A DNA stretch of 64,000 nucleotides from Paramuribaculum sp. (GCA_022511125.1 JAFLSD010000006.1:99499-163498), one strand, 5' to 3'. Counted from the stretch's first letter, positions 54,521 through 63,587 are shown. The notes: a model not told the origin generated them from the letters alone. Numbers and translations: made by a program.

Positions 54521-54559
54521 CCGCCCCCTCGTCAATCCCCGGAGGCGGTTCTCTTTTTC
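54521..54559 (+). repeat. 39-bp exact direct repeat, copy 1 (terminator-like)
   Basis: Identical over 39 bases to 55082-55120. It contains the hairpin arms CCGCC and GGCGG followed by TTCTCTTTTTC, so this copy can terminate the 11-mer-repeat gene. Confidence 0.85.
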
Positions 54560-54604
54560 CCGTTAACCCTCCTCACCTCCTCAAGAATTATAAGATACTT
54601 CCCA

Positions 54605-54931
54605 TCAATTGCCTCTCCGAGGCAATTTTATGGTTAACCCCATCATACGGGAGCTCGCGACCTTGATGGGTATATCCTGCTCCATTAACCTTCCTCGAAG
54701 AGGATGTTTATGACCATGACTCATTATCCCGCAACCGCATCGCGACCTAAAGCTAACCATAGGACTCTGAACAAATCCCACCGATGCTCCGCGTAGCGGG
54801 TCGTCTTCCATTATATCTTCGAATATAAACTTCTTTTCATAATCCACGCTAAACTTCCTCAGAGCACTAATATACTCTTCTCGAAAAGAACATTTCTTCT
54901 GATGCACGTATTGATATCTTTTCTTTGACAA
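54605..54931 (-). pseudogene. Decayed ORF; N-terminal part resembles the C-terminus of a Y1 transposase
   Basis: An open frame of 108 codons without a good start (TTG). The stretch YQYVHQKKCSFREEYISALR and the following KFSVDYEKKFIFEDI resemble the C-terminal tail of IS200-like/REP-associated tyrosine transposases of Bacteroidetes (pattern HH/HQKK-x-SF-x-EEY...Y-x-x-K-F/Y). The rest of the frame looks non-coding. The HUH and tyrosine motifs were not found. Weak call. Confidence 0.25.
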
Positions 54932-55081
54932 AAATAGTTTTTTGGGGAAGATTGAACTTTTATGCGACTAACGTTGTTCTAATACCAAGAGAAGGCAATT
55001 TACTAACTTCTTTAAAAAAGCTGAGGCCCTAAGTTTAGTTTCCATCATATAGGGTCAATTGAATCAGGATACCTTCTCCAC

Positions 55082-55120
55082 CCGCCCCCTCGTCAATCCC
55101 CGGAGGCGGTTCTCTTTTTC
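55082..55120 (+). repeat. 39-bp exact direct repeat, copy 2
   Basis: Same orientation and sequence as 54521-54559, 561 bases away and 33 bases upstream of the trpB2 -7 element. Confidence 0.85.
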
Positions 55121-55128
55121 TATTCCCC

Positions 55129-55161
55129 TTGCATAAATGTTGACCATAATTATTAACTTTG
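55129..55161 (+). promoter_or_regulatory. Promoter of trpB2
   Basis: TTG at 55129-55131, 22-base spacer, TAACTTTG at 55154-55161; the start codon at 55192 follows. Confidence 0.6.
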
Positions 55162-55191
55162 CAATCTATTAAAGTACTAACGTCTAACAAT

Positions 55192-56559
55192 ATGAGCAAG
55201 AAAACTAAAACAAAACGATTCTTCCTCCACGAAGAAGATATCCCTACACAATGGTATAACATACAGGCAGAGATGCCTAACAAACCTCTACCTCCTATTC
55301 ATCCGGGCACTAAACAGCCCCTTAAGCCCGAAGATCTTTACCCTATTTTTGCCGAAGAACTTTGCCGACAGGAATTGAACCAAACAGATGCTTGGATCGA
55401 CATTCCCGAAGAAGTGCGTGAGCTTTATAAATACTATCGCTCTACACCTCTTGTGCGTGCCTACGCCCTTGAAAAGGCACTCGGCACACCGGCTCATATC
55501 TATTTCAAAAACGAAAGCGTGAGTCCTATGGGTTCACACAAACTCAACTCCGCCATACCTCAAGCATACTACTGCAAAAAAGAAGGTATCACTAACATCA
55601 CCACAGAAACAGGCGCTGGTCAATGGGGTGCTTCGCTCGCTTACGCTGCTAAGATGTTCGGACTCGAATCTGCTGTCTACCAGGTTAAAATAAGTTACGA
55701 ACAGAAACCATACCGCAAAAGTATCATGCAGACATTCGGAGCCCAGGTCACGCCTTCGCCCTCTATGTCTACAAAAGCGGGAAAAGCTATTCTTACTGCT
55801 ACTCCGACTCATCAGGGATCTCTCGGAACTGCTATCTCAGAAGCCGTAGAACTCGCACAGACCACTCCTAACTGCAAATACACTCTTGGGTCGGTTCTCA
55901 GCCATGTGTCACTCCACCAATCCATTATCGGACTTGAAGCTGAAAAACAAATGCAAATCGCCGGCGAATACCCCGACATCGTAATTGCATGCTTCGGAGG
56001 AGGATCCAATTTCGGAGGATTGGCATTTCCATTTATGCGCCATAACTTCACCGGCGAGCGAAACACACGCTTCATCGCTGCCGAACCTTCTTCATGCCCA
56101 AAACTGACACGTGGCAAATTCATGTACGACTTCGGCGATGAAGCAGGATATACCCCCCTGTTGCCTATGTACACTCTCGGACACAATTTCCGCCCCGCCA
56201 ATATCCATGCAGGAGGTCTACGCTATCATGGAGCGGGCGTAATCGTGTCTCAGCTGATGAAGGACGGATTTATGGAAGCTGTCGACATACCACAGCTCGA
56301 ATCATTCGAAGCCGGCATATTGTTCGCACAGACCGAAGGGATCATACCCGCACCCGAATCCTCACATGCTATCGCGGCGGCGATCCGCGAAGCCCTCGCT
56401 TGCAAAGAAACCGGAGAAGAAAAAGTAATTCTGTTCAATCTTTCCGGACACGGACTTATCGACATGGCTTCATACGACAAATACCTTGCCGGCGACCTAC
56501 AGAACTACTCCGTCACCGACGAAGAAATCCAATCCAACCTCAACCGGATCCAGGATTAA
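55192..56559 (+). CDS. trpB: Tryptophan synthase beta-like protein (TrpB2 type)
   Basis: A 455-residue PLP enzyme of the TrpB2 branch (longer than TrpB1, with N-terminal extension). PLP lysine K117 in GSHKLNSA; ETGAGQWG (Glu of the indole site), GGGSNFGG phosphate loop, and the C-terminal NLSGHG are present. It condenses indole with L-serine (or phosphoserine in some TrpB2). It stands alone, with no trpA or other trp genes nearby, so it may serve indole salvage; inferred. ATG 55192 is chosen because the promoter covers earlier codons. Confidence 0.92.
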   Translation: MSKKTKTKRFFLHEEDIPTQWYNIQAEMPNKPLPPIHPGTKQPLKPEDLYPIFAEELCRQELNQTDAWIDIPEEVRELYKYYRSTPLVRAYALEKALGTPAHIYFKNESVSPMGSHKLNSAIPQAYYCKKEGITNITTETGAGQWGASLAYAAKMFGLESAVYQVKISYEQKPYRKSIMQTFGAQVTPSPSMSTKAGKAILTATPTHQGSLGTAISEAVELAQTTPNCKYTLGSVLSHVSLHQSIIGLEAEKQMQIAGEYPDIVIACFGGGSNFGGLAFPFMRHNFTGERNTRFIAAEPSSCPKLTRGKFMYDFGDEAGYTPLLPMYTLGHNFRPANIHAGGLRYHGAGVIVSQLMKDGFMEAVDIPQLESFEAGILFAQTEGIIPAPESSHAIAAAIREALACKETGEEKVILFNLSGHGLIDMASYDKYLAGDLQNYSVTDEEIQSNLNRIQD

Positions 56560-56637
56560 TACAAAACAGGATTTTAGTGCAAATAATCGCAATTCGTCAT
56601 GTGACTTTTGACAACAACTATATAAAACTAAATTAAA

Positions 56638-57930
56638 ATGAACATTCGAATTAATTTGACCATCTTATCCGCTGTGATCCTCACATTGCTGACAGCATGC
56701 GAAAAAAATGCTAATGATGCCGTGTCCGACATATATAAGGCAGCCGATAAAGGTGACTATTCCGAAATCTTAAAATACATCGTACCCGACAGTGTTGATA
56801 ATATTTCCAAGGATGATATTGAAAGATTCAGTAGTCTAATGGCCGAACAATTGGAAACGAGTCCCTTATATTCCAACTATCAGATTGAAATTGCAGATGA
56901 GCTCAATGACGCCGGAAATATTCAATTTAAGGTTAATACGGTCAACGTTGATGGAATTAATTTTACCGAGGAAGGGACACTGAAAAAGGGTAAAAAAGGA
57001 AACTGGATTCTTGTATTGGATAAAGAGGATAATAATGGAATCGACCCCTATTCTGTAGAAAACAGTAAAGAAAAAACTACAGAGCTGATTCGAATCATCA
57101 ATTATGCTTACGATATGATGATGGCCTCTAAAGGGGAACCAAAACATCAAGTAAAAGCAGCCATCTATTATTACAACGGAGTTTTAGTGCCGAAGGACGA
57201 CAAACGTTACTTCGAATTAGTGTCATCCGCTGCTAAACAAGGAGACCCAAGAGGATTATTTGAAGTCGGCGAATCTTATGCTATTGGTGATTATGTTAAT
57301 ATAGACGATAAGAAAGCAATCGAATATTGGCTCCAGGCTGCTGAGAAAGGAAACGCTACAGCTCTAAACCGACTCGGAAAGGCATATTATAATGGAAGAG
57401 GTACTCCTCAAGATTATGCTAAAGCTAAAGAATGGTTTGAAAAATCTATAGAAAAAGACGGCAATAGTAATTCGTGTGCACTACTTGCTGTTATGTATGG
57501 AGAGGGGCAAGGCGTACAAAAAGACACTAAGAAAGCAATAGAACTTTTGACCAAATCCTCCGATAATGGTGAAGACCATGCTACAGCAGCATTGGGTTTG
57601 CAATACATTATGGGAGATTATGTGGAAAAAGACATTAATAAAGGACTCGAACTGTTGGATAAAGCGACACAATCCGGAGCCCCCCTTACATGTTATTCCA
57701 TAGGGATGACTTATTTTTATGGCCTTGAAGGGGTTCCTAAAGATTATGCTAAAGCTTTCTATTATTTAAAAAGAGGGGCTGACTTTACCCTTAATAAAAG
57801 AACTGACTATGAGGATAGAAAAGCTAAGAAAGAATGCGCATCTTTGGTCGCCACCTGCTACAAAAAAGGATTAGGGACTGAAATTAATTATGGAGAGGCT
57901 GAAAAATATTCTAAAATGAAAGACTTATAA
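56638..57930 (+). CDS. Lipoprotein with DUF4878-like domain and Sel1 repeats
   Basis: A 430-residue lipoprotein: signal with LLTAC (Cys at about 21), then an N-terminal domain (about 25-130) similar to DUF4878/NTF2-like lipoprotein domains, followed by at least five Sel1-like TPR repeats (for example AIEYWLQAAEKGNATALNRLGKAYYNGRGTPQDYAKAKEWFEKS). Sel1 repeats mediate protein-protein contacts. More AT-rich than the flanking genes. No operon partner is evident. Confidence 0.85.
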   Translation: MNIRINLTILSAVILTLLTACEKNANDAVSDIYKAADKGDYSEILKYIVPDSVDNISKDDIERFSSLMAEQLETSPLYSNYQIEIADELNDAGNIQFKVNTVNVDGINFTEEGTLKKGKKGNWILVLDKEDNNGIDPYSVENSKEKTTELIRIINYAYDMMMASKGEPKHQVKAAIYYYNGVLVPKDDKRYFELVSSAAKQGDPRGLFEVGESYAIGDYVNIDDKKAIEYWLQAAEKGNATALNRLGKAYYNGRGTPQDYAKAKEWFEKSIEKDGNSNSCALLAVMYGEGQGVQKDTKKAIELLTKSSDNGEDHATAALGLQYIMGDYVEKDINKGLELLDKATQSGAPLTCYSIGMTYFYGLEGVPKDYAKAFYYLKRGADFTLNKRTDYEDRKAKKECASLVATCYKKGLGTEINYGEAEKYSKMKDL

Positions 57931-57970
57931 ACTCTTTCAAACATTATTCCTCAAATAAATAACACTAAGG

Positions 57971-58012
57971 GTGGGTTACAAATTAAAAAATGACCCACTC
58001 TTTATTTTTCAC
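57971..58012. terminator. Terminator between the Sel1 gene and rfbB
   Basis: GTGGGT/ACCCAC stem (57971-57976 with 57993-57998), followed by TCTTTATTTTT. Convergent genes on both sides. Confidence 0.65.
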
Positions 58013-58015
58013 TTT

Positions 58016-59158
58016 TTACCTCTCGCCGTACATTTCCTCGTAGTATTTCTCATATTCACCTGAAGTGATATTATCTACCCACTCCTCGTTCTCGAGATAC
58101 CACTTCACAGTCTTTTCTATCCCCTCCTCAAACTGGAGCGACGGTTCCCAGCCAAGCTCCCGTTGCAACTTCCGCGAGTCTATCGCATAACGCAGGTCGT
58201 GTCCCGCGCGGTCCGTCACGTACGTTATCAGATGATCCGACGTTCCCTCCCGATTACCCAACAGCCTATCCACCGTCTTGATTATCACTCGGATAAGATC
58301 TATATTCTTCCATTCGTTGAAGCCGCCTATATTATAAGTCTCCGCCACTTTCCCCTTATGGAAAATTAGATCTATGGCTCTTGCATGATCCTCGACGAAC
58401 AGCCAGTCCCTCACGTTTTCTCCTTTACCATAAACAGGTAACGGCTTGCCATGACGGATATTGTTGATAAACAGAGGTATCAGCTTCTCAGGAAACTGAT
58501 ACGGACCGTAATTGTTCGAACAGTTGGTTACGACAGTCGGCATACCGTAGGTGTCGTGATAAGCCCTTACGAAATGATCCGACGAAGCCTTCGAGGCCGA
58601 ATAGGGCGAATGAGGGTTATACTTTGTAGTCTCTAAGAAAAACTCCGTCCCGAAAGCTAAATGGTGATCCCCCGACGATGCTTTGGTAGTAAACGGAGAC
58701 TCGATGCCTTCCGGATTTGTCAACTCCAACGCACCATATACTTCATCCGTCGATATATGATAGAACAGCTTCCCTTCATATTTTTCCGGCAATGATTCCC
58801 AGTAAACCTTCGCTGCCTGAAGCAACGACAGCGTACCCATCACATTGGTCCGGGCGAAAGTAAAAGGATCCTTGATCGACCGGTCTACATGACTCTCGGC
58901 CGCCAGATGGATCACACCGTCTATCCTGTACTCACTCATCACTCTCGCCATTTCTTCGTATTCGCAGATATCCGCCTTTACGAATTTATAATTCGGCTTA
59001 TCCTCTATATCCTTAAGATTGGCTAAATTGCCGGCGTATGTCAGCTTGTCTAAATTTATTATTCTGTAATCCGGATATTTATTCACGAACAGTCTAACCA
59101 CATGACTGCCTATAAATCCCGCACCGCCTGTTATCAATATGTTTCTTTTAAATACCAT
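58016..59158 (-). CDS. rfbB: dTDP-glucose 4,6-dehydratase
   Basis: A 380-residue extended SDR, second step of dTDP-L-rhamnose synthesis. NAD motif GGAGFIG at 11-17, catalytic T137-D138-E139 (STDEVYG), Y186 and K190 (YSASK). Downstream of rfbD by 2 bases, same strand. rfbA and rfbC are 22 kb away. Confidence 0.97.
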   Translation of the reverse strand: MVFKRNILITGGAGFIGSHVVRLFVNKYPDYRIINLDKLTYAGNLANLKDIEDKPNYKFVKADICEYEEMARVMSEYRIDGVIHLAAESHVDRSIKDPFTFARTNVMGTLSLLQAAKVYWESLPEKYEGKLFYHISTDEVYGALELTNPEGIESPFTTKASSGDHHLAFGTEFFLETTKYNPHSPYSASKASSDHFVRAYHDTYGMPTVVTNCSNNYGPYQFPEKLIPLFINNIRHGKPLPVYGKGENVRDWLFVEDHARAIDLIFHKGKVAETYNIGGFNEWKNIDLIRVIIKTVDRLLGNREGTSDHLITYVTDRAGHDLRYAIDSRKLQRELGWEPSLQFEEGIEKTVKWYLENEEWVDNITSGEYEKYYEEMYGER

Positions 59159-59160
59159 AA

Positions 59161-60036
59161 CTATTCGTTCTTTAACAGATTATTCACGCATTTCTCCAAA
59201 CTTTCCGTCCAATAAGGAATCTCAAGGCCGAACCGTTCCTTTATCTTGGTCTTGTCCAAAACCGAATACGCCGGTCGCTTCACTGGCGAAGGAAACTCAT
59301 CCGAATGACACGGCTGGATATTGCAGCTATTGTTCCCTCCCATCTTCGCTATCATTTTGGCGAAATCATACCACGAGCAAACACCCTCGTTTGAATAATG
59401 ATAGATTCCTTCATTGCCGTCCAAATGTCTACCGTCTATTATTGTCACTATCGCCCCCGCAAGATCCTGAGCGTAAGTCGGAGTTCCCGCCTGGTCGAAA
59501 ACCACCTTCAGCTCCGGCTTTGTGGATGTAAGATTCAGCATAGTCTTCACGAAATTCTTTCCGTATTCCGAATAGAGCCATGCTGTACGGATTATAAGAG
59601 CCTTGCAGCCCGAAGCTGCTATCGCTTCTTCACCGTGAAGTTTCGTTTTCCCGTAAACGCCGGTGGGATTCACTGCCTCATCCTCCCGACGAGGCGTATT
59701 GCCATTCGAACCTCCAAACACATAATCGGTCGAAATATGGATCAATGTCCCGTCCGTCTGCTTTATCGCCTCCGCGAGATTGGCTACTGCCTGAGCATTC
59801 AGAAGCTCTGCCATCTCTTCATCGCTTTCGGCCTTGTCTACGTTCGTATAGGCAGCGCAATTCACTATTACATCGAAACCGCCCTCTGCAACCGCTCTCA
59901 TCACAGCATCCTTATCAGTGATATCAAGTTCCGCTACATCTGTAAAGACATACGAGTCCTTGCTATCTTCAGCCGCTTTACGGAGCGACATCCCCAATTG
60001 ACCGTTACCACCCGTCACAAGTATCTTCATTACCAT
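59161..60036 (-). CDS. rfbD: dTDP-4-dehydrorhamnose reductase
   Basis: A 291-residue SDR, last step of dTDP-L-rhamnose synthesis. N-terminal KILVTGGNGQLGMSL, then VNCAAYTNVDKAESD, STDYVFGG, YGKTKLHGE (YxxxK) and RTAWLYSEYGKNF. Starts at 60036 or at the second ATG, 60030. First gene of the rfbD-rfbB unit. Confidence 0.96.
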   Translation of the reverse strand: MVMKILVTGGNGQLGMSLRKAAEDSKDSYVFTDVAELDITDKDAVMRAVAEGGFDVIVNCAAYTNVDKAESDEEMAELLNAQAVANLAEAIKQTDGTLIHISTDYVFGGSNGNTPRREDEAVNPTGVYGKTKLHGEEAIAASGCKALIIRTAWLYSEYGKNFVKTMLNLTSTKPELKVVFDQAGTPTYAQDLAGAIVTIIDGRHLDGNEGIYHYSNEGVCSWYDFAKMIAKMGGNNSCNIQPCHSDEFPSPVKRPAYSVLDKTKIKERFGLEIPYWTESLEKCVNNLLKNE

Positions 60037-60083
60037 TCACAAAGTTTTTACAAATATACTTCAAATAATCTTAAATCTCAATC

Positions 60084-60509
60084 TCACCCTATCAGTTCTT
60101 TGAGAATTTCGCGCACCCGCTGATTCTTCAAAACATCCTTAAATTTCTCCAGAACTTTGTCGTAATCGCTGTCCACCTGCGAATTCTCATAAATGCTTCT
60201 CAGTTCTATCAGACACAAACCTATTGCGCCTAACGTCGTGAATACTGGAAGCGGAGATATTTTCGGACCACCCGTTAACGACAGAAACACAAGCGAACCT
60301 ACAACCATCGCGTCAATCATCGTCATCGCTATCAAAGTCACGTAATAACGACCCGCCTTTTCCACTGTCTTGCGATACCCGTGCGAAGTCCTACACCGAC
60401 CCGAACGCTTAGAGTTCATCACACCGCTCCTCAAATCTACCAGGATTGCCACTAAAACACAAACATAATCCACAGCAACCATACCCATTACCAATACTAA
60501 ATTTCCCAT
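60084..60509 (-). CDS. Small membrane protein, phage-holin-like
   Basis: A 141-residue protein with hydrophobic segments at about 2-24, 58-80 and 88-106. The segment VAILVDLRSGVMNSKRSGRCRTSHGYRKTVEKAGRY resembles the D-x-x-x-G loop plus basic stretch of TcdE/phi29-type holins (phage holin family). No lysis genes are nearby, so this may be a domesticated holin-like membrane protein. Weak to moderate call. Confidence 0.5.
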   Translation of the reverse strand: MGNLVLVMGMVAVDYVCVLVAILVDLRSGVMNSKRSGRCRTSHGYRKTVEKAGRYYVTLIAMTMIDAMVVGSLVFLSLTGGPKISPLPVFTTLGAIGLCLIELRSIYENSQVDSDYDKVLEKFKDVLKNQRVREILKELIG

Positions 60510-60709
60510 AACTTATTTCTATTTTTTAATTCCTGTCACAAAATTACAACACAAACCGACCACCTATCTGCGAATTTGGCCTATACTCTAATTCTTGCCC
60601 ACCTTTCTTCATTGATTATCAGCAATATCACTAAATTTACAATCTAATATTTAACCTTATTTAACTATTCAGCTCTTATTGCCTGCACTGATGATTTGAC
60701 TTATATCTC

Positions 60710-60717
60710 TATCTTTG
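60710..60717 (+). promoter_or_regulatory. -7 element of the C1 peptidase gene
   Basis: TATCTTTG, 24 bases before the ATG at 60741. No convincing -33 spacing. Confidence 0.5.
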
Positions 60718-60740
60718 CATAAAATAAAAACATCATAATC

Positions 60741-62150
60741 ATGACTTTTCTTAAAACTTCCGTCATTATCGCGGCTTTCACCGCATCTGTTTCTCTAATC
60801 GCGGCCGACAAACTCCAGAACAACGGAGGAATAACTCCGCAAATGATGACTCAGATCAAACAGGCCTACAAGGACACACCTGCCGACAAAGCCATCAGAA
60901 ACGCAATAGCCAACAACGACATAAACCGACTCGCGCTCAATGCACAAGCCGACCACACGCTCAATGCCGAATTCTCTCACCGGGTACCATCTAAAGGAAT
61001 CACCAACCAGAAATCCTCCGGCAGATGCTGGCTGTTCACAGGACTCAACGTTCTTAGAGCACAAATGATGAACATTTACGACATACCTCAGATTGAATTC
61101 TCCCAAAACTACAATTTCTTCTGGGATCAGCTCGAAAAATCCAATCTTTTCTTACAGGCCATCATCGACACCTCATCACTTCCGTTCGAAGACAAAAAAG
61201 TCGACTGGCTATTCACAAATCCCATCAACGACGGAGGACAATTCACCGGAGTGGCCGACATCATCACAAAATACGGCGTAGTACCGGCAGAAATAATGCC
61301 CGAGACAAATTCCAGCAACAACACTTCCCGCATGAGCAATCTTATCGGACTCAAACTTAAGGAATATGGTCTCGAACTCCGCGATATGGCCGCTAAGAAA
61401 GCTAAACCGGAGCAGATTCAGCAACGTAAGACTCAAATGCTCGGAGACATCTACCGAATACTCGTCCTTAACCTCGGCGAACCGCCCACGGAATTCACAT
61501 GGACACTCAAAGACTCAAAAGGAAAAGCTGTCTCGACCGACACTTACACACCTCAGTCATTCTACGCTAAATTCCTCGGAAACGACCTACGCAACGATTA
61601 CGTCATGCTCATGAACGACCCCACAAGGGAATATTACAAACTCTACGAAATCGAATACGACCGCCACGCCTACGACGGTGCAAACTGGACATATATCAAC
61701 CTCCCTGTAGAAGACATTAAGGATATGGCAATCGCATCCATTAAGGACAGCACTGCTATGTACTTCTCATGCGACGTCGGTAAATTCCTCGATCGCGACA
61801 GAGGTGTCCTCGATGTCGATACCTACGACTACGGCTCCTTGTTTGGCACAACATTTCCGATGGATAAACGCCAGCGCATACTCACTCATTCAAGCGGATC
61901 ATCCCATGCAATGACTCTCGTGGCTGTCGACCTCGACGACGAAGGAAAACCACGCAAATGGTTGCTCGAAAACAGCTGGGGACCCGGAGCTAACGCCGGA
62001 CACCTCATCATGACCGATCCCTGGTTCGATGAATACATGTTCCGCCTTGTCGTTGATAAAAAATACCTCACTCCGAAAGCTGCCGAAGTACTGAAACAGA
62101 AACCGACGCTCCTCCCGCCATGGGATCCCATGTTCTCGCCCGACGAATAA
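60741..62150 (+). CDS. C1-family peptidase (bleomycin hydrolase/PepC-like), exported
   Basis: A 469-residue papain-fold aminopeptidase. A signal peptide (about 1-22) is unusual compared with cytosolic PepC. Catalytic Q90, C96 (QKSSGRCWLFTGLNVLR), H389 (SSHAMTLV) and N411 (LENSWGPG) are all present. Probable periplasmic peptide degradation. The C-terminus does not show the PepC self-processing tail clearly. Single-gene unit. Confidence 0.93.
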   Translation: MTFLKTSVIIAAFTASVSLIAADKLQNNGGITPQMMTQIKQAYKDTPADKAIRNAIANNDINRLALNAQADHTLNAEFSHRVPSKGITNQKSSGRCWLFTGLNVLRAQMMNIYDIPQIEFSQNYNFFWDQLEKSNLFLQAIIDTSSLPFEDKKVDWLFTNPINDGGQFTGVADIITKYGVVPAEIMPETNSSNNTSRMSNLIGLKLKEYGLELRDMAAKKAKPEQIQQRKTQMLGDIYRILVLNLGEPPTEFTWTLKDSKGKAVSTDTYTPQSFYAKFLGNDLRNDYVMLMNDPTREYYKLYEIEYDRHAYDGANWTYINLPVEDIKDMAIASIKDSTAMYFSCDVGKFLDRDRGVLDVDTYDYGSLFGTTFPMDKRQRILTHSSGSSHAMTLVAVDLDDEGKPRKWLLENSWGPGANAGHLIMTDPWFDEYMFRLVVDKKYLTPKAAEVLKQKPTLLPPWDPMFSPDE

Positions 62151-62238
62151 TTACGCAAATTTTATCGCCTTTTTGTTGCGCATCTCGAAGAAAGATTGTA
62201 ATTTTGCCCCTGCAAAAGCCCAGAGGGGCGAAAAGACT

Positions 62239-62312
62239 GCTTCAGTAGCTCAGTTGGTTAGAGCACCTGACTGTTAATCAGGGGGTCGTTGGTTCAAGCC
62301 CATCCTGAAGCG
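62239..62312 (+). tRNA. tRNA-Asn (GTT), copy 1
   Basis: A 74-base cloverleaf: GCTTCAG acceptor, D-arm GCTC/GAGC, anticodon loop CTGTTAA, T-loop TTCAAGC. One T-T mismatch in the T-stem. CCA not encoded. Confidence 0.93.
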
Positions 62313-62336
62313 CAACAATAAAATTTTTTCTCACGA

Positions 62337-62410
62337 GCTTCAGTAGCTCAGTTGGTTAGAGCACCTGACTGTTAATCAGGGGGTCGTTGGTTCAAGCCCA
62401 TCCTGAAGCG
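62337..62410 (+). tRNA. tRNA-Asn (GTT), copy 2
   Basis: Identical over 74 bases to copy 1, 98 bases downstream. Same T-stem mismatch. Confidence 0.93.
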
Positions 62411-62414
62411 CAAT

Positions 62415-62442
62415 AACGAGTTAGCCGAAAGGTTAGCTCGTT
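62415..62442 (+). terminator. Terminator after the tRNA-Asn pair
   Basis: 12-bp stem with a GAAA tetraloop (AACGAGTTAGCC / GGTTAGCTCGTT, two wobbles) followed by TTTTTGTTTT. Confidence 0.88.
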
Positions 62443-62505
62443 TTTGTTTTAAGTCCACCCGAACAATACGAACTCCCTTTGTGTTTTATAAGAAAACTTG
62501 CAATT

Positions 62506-63171
62506 ATGAAACTCAAGACAATCCTCATCGCAGCTACTGCAGCCATCACGGCTTCGCTTACTTCTTGTAGCACTTTCTCGCTCGTCAACTCCGAAGTCTA
62601 CAACAACGCAGACCTCGCTGACTTCCACACGTTCCGCATCATAACACCCGATCAAGGCAACTTGCCGCCGGGAATGCAACTCGTAACATACTACAACATT
62701 GCAGCCGCAATACGCGAACAAATGATCGAGCGTGGATATACAGAAGATCCCCTCTCACCCCTTGTCATCAATATCGGACTCACCGTCCATAAGGAAATAG
62801 CTACTGAACCGCTCGCCGTAGCTGCGCCGGCTTATCCCGGACCTATGGGACCCTTCCCTCCCGGAGCTGGATGGTTCCCTTATGCTGGACCCGCACCCAT
62901 ACCCCCCTACGCACCCTACTTCATGATGCCGCGCCAATACTACTATAACCCCAACGCACAGGTTATCACGGGCATCTACCGCGAAGGTGTTCTCACTATG
63001 GACATCGTCGACATGCAGAACAAAACTGCCGTATTCTCAGCATCTGTAGCCACTATCCTACAGAATGGAGACTCACAGTTCCGTAACCTCTCAGGTATTG
63101 CACAGGCCGTACAGACACTCTTCCAAAAATTCCCCGTACCACTCCTTCCCCAATACCGAAACCAGAAATAA
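62506..63171 (+). CDS. DUF4136-like lipoprotein
   Basis: A 221-residue lipoprotein; ATG 62506 followed by a signal and LTSC lipobox (Cys 21). The pattern ADLADFHTFRIITP and IREQMIERGYTED is that of DUF4136 envelope proteins. An insertion rich in Pro/Gly/Tyr (about 110-150) interrupts the domain. Function unknown. A terminator follows. Confidence 0.78.
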   Translation: MKLKTILIAATAAITASLTSCSTFSLVNSEVYNNADLADFHTFRIITPDQGNLPPGMQLVTYYNIAAAIREQMIERGYTEDPLSPLVINIGLTVHKEIATEPLAVAAPAYPGPMGPFPPGAGWFPYAGPAPIPPYAPYFMMPRQYYYNPNAQVITGIYREGVLTMDIVDMQNKTAVFSASVATILQNGDSQFRNLSGIAQAVQTLFQKFPVPLLPQYRNQK

Positions 63172-63204
63172 CCCCCGAAATCTTCACATCATCTATATTC
63201 CAGA

Positions 63205-63243
63205 AAGTGCCTCGAACAAAACCCTTCGAGGCACTTCTCTTTT
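63205..63243 (+). terminator. Terminator of the DUF4136-like gene
   Basis: A perfect 12-bp stem AAGTGCCTCGAA/TTCGAGGCACTT, loop of 8, then CTCTTTT. Confidence 0.9.
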
Positions 63244-63402
63244 GACCACACACTCCCCTTGTAATCCTTACTATTCCTTAACGACCACGTGAGATGGCGA
63301 CCAATCTCGCCTATTCCCTTCTCAAACTTATCAGGTTTATAAGCAGACTTTATAAAACTTACTTCCACACATCCAAAACGACATCACCTCCAACACAAAA
63401 AA

Positions 63403-63426
63403 GCCTCCCGACTTTCATCTGAAGGC
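63403..63426 (-). terminator. Terminator-like hairpin T1 behind 5S remnant 1
   Basis: Minus-strand stem GCCTTC..A/..GGAGGC followed by TTTTTTG; homologous to the hairpins at 63789-63816 and 63934-63961. Confidence 0.6.
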
Positions 63427-63435
63427 ATTCAAAAA

Positions 63436-63513
63436 GGCAGTTACTCACTTACTCACTTACTCACTTACGCTCAGAGTATACACGACCATCGGCACGGTGA
63501 GGTTTAACTTCTC
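63436..63513 (-). pseudogene. 5S rRNA 3'-half remnant 1
   Basis: The minus strand reads AGAAGTTAAACCTCACCGTG, then CCGATGGTCGTG, the 5S segment GAAGTTAA(G/A)C...GCCGATGGT. It then enters an 8-bp tandem repeat (GTAAGTGA x3) where the 5S tail GCGAAAGCGGGAAAGTAGG should be. No 5' half. Decayed. Confidence 0.8.
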
Positions 63514-63560
63514 ATGAATATTTAACAGCCTTACTTATTGGAACTATCGAATACAAAAAA

Positions 63561-63587
63561 GAGAGCGTCTCTTTTGAAACACTCTCT
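63561..63587 (-). terminator. Terminator-like hairpin T2 behind 5S remnant 2
   Basis: GAGAG/CTCTC stem followed on the minus strand by TTTTTTG. Sequence unlike T1, T3 and T4. Confidence 0.6.

Larger units (their letters stand above)
54478..55153. other. Intergenic region with repeats and a decayed ORF
   Basis: About 680 bases without an intact gene. It holds a 39-bp exact repeat at both ends (54521-54559 and 55082-55120), a perfect hairpin AATTGCCTC/GAGGCAATT near 54609-54629, and the decayed minus-strand ORF listed separately. Confidence 0.6.

Noticed and set aside
60084-60509. Prophage lysis module
   Set aside because: Only a holin-like protein is seen; no endolysin, structural or integrase gene is nearby.
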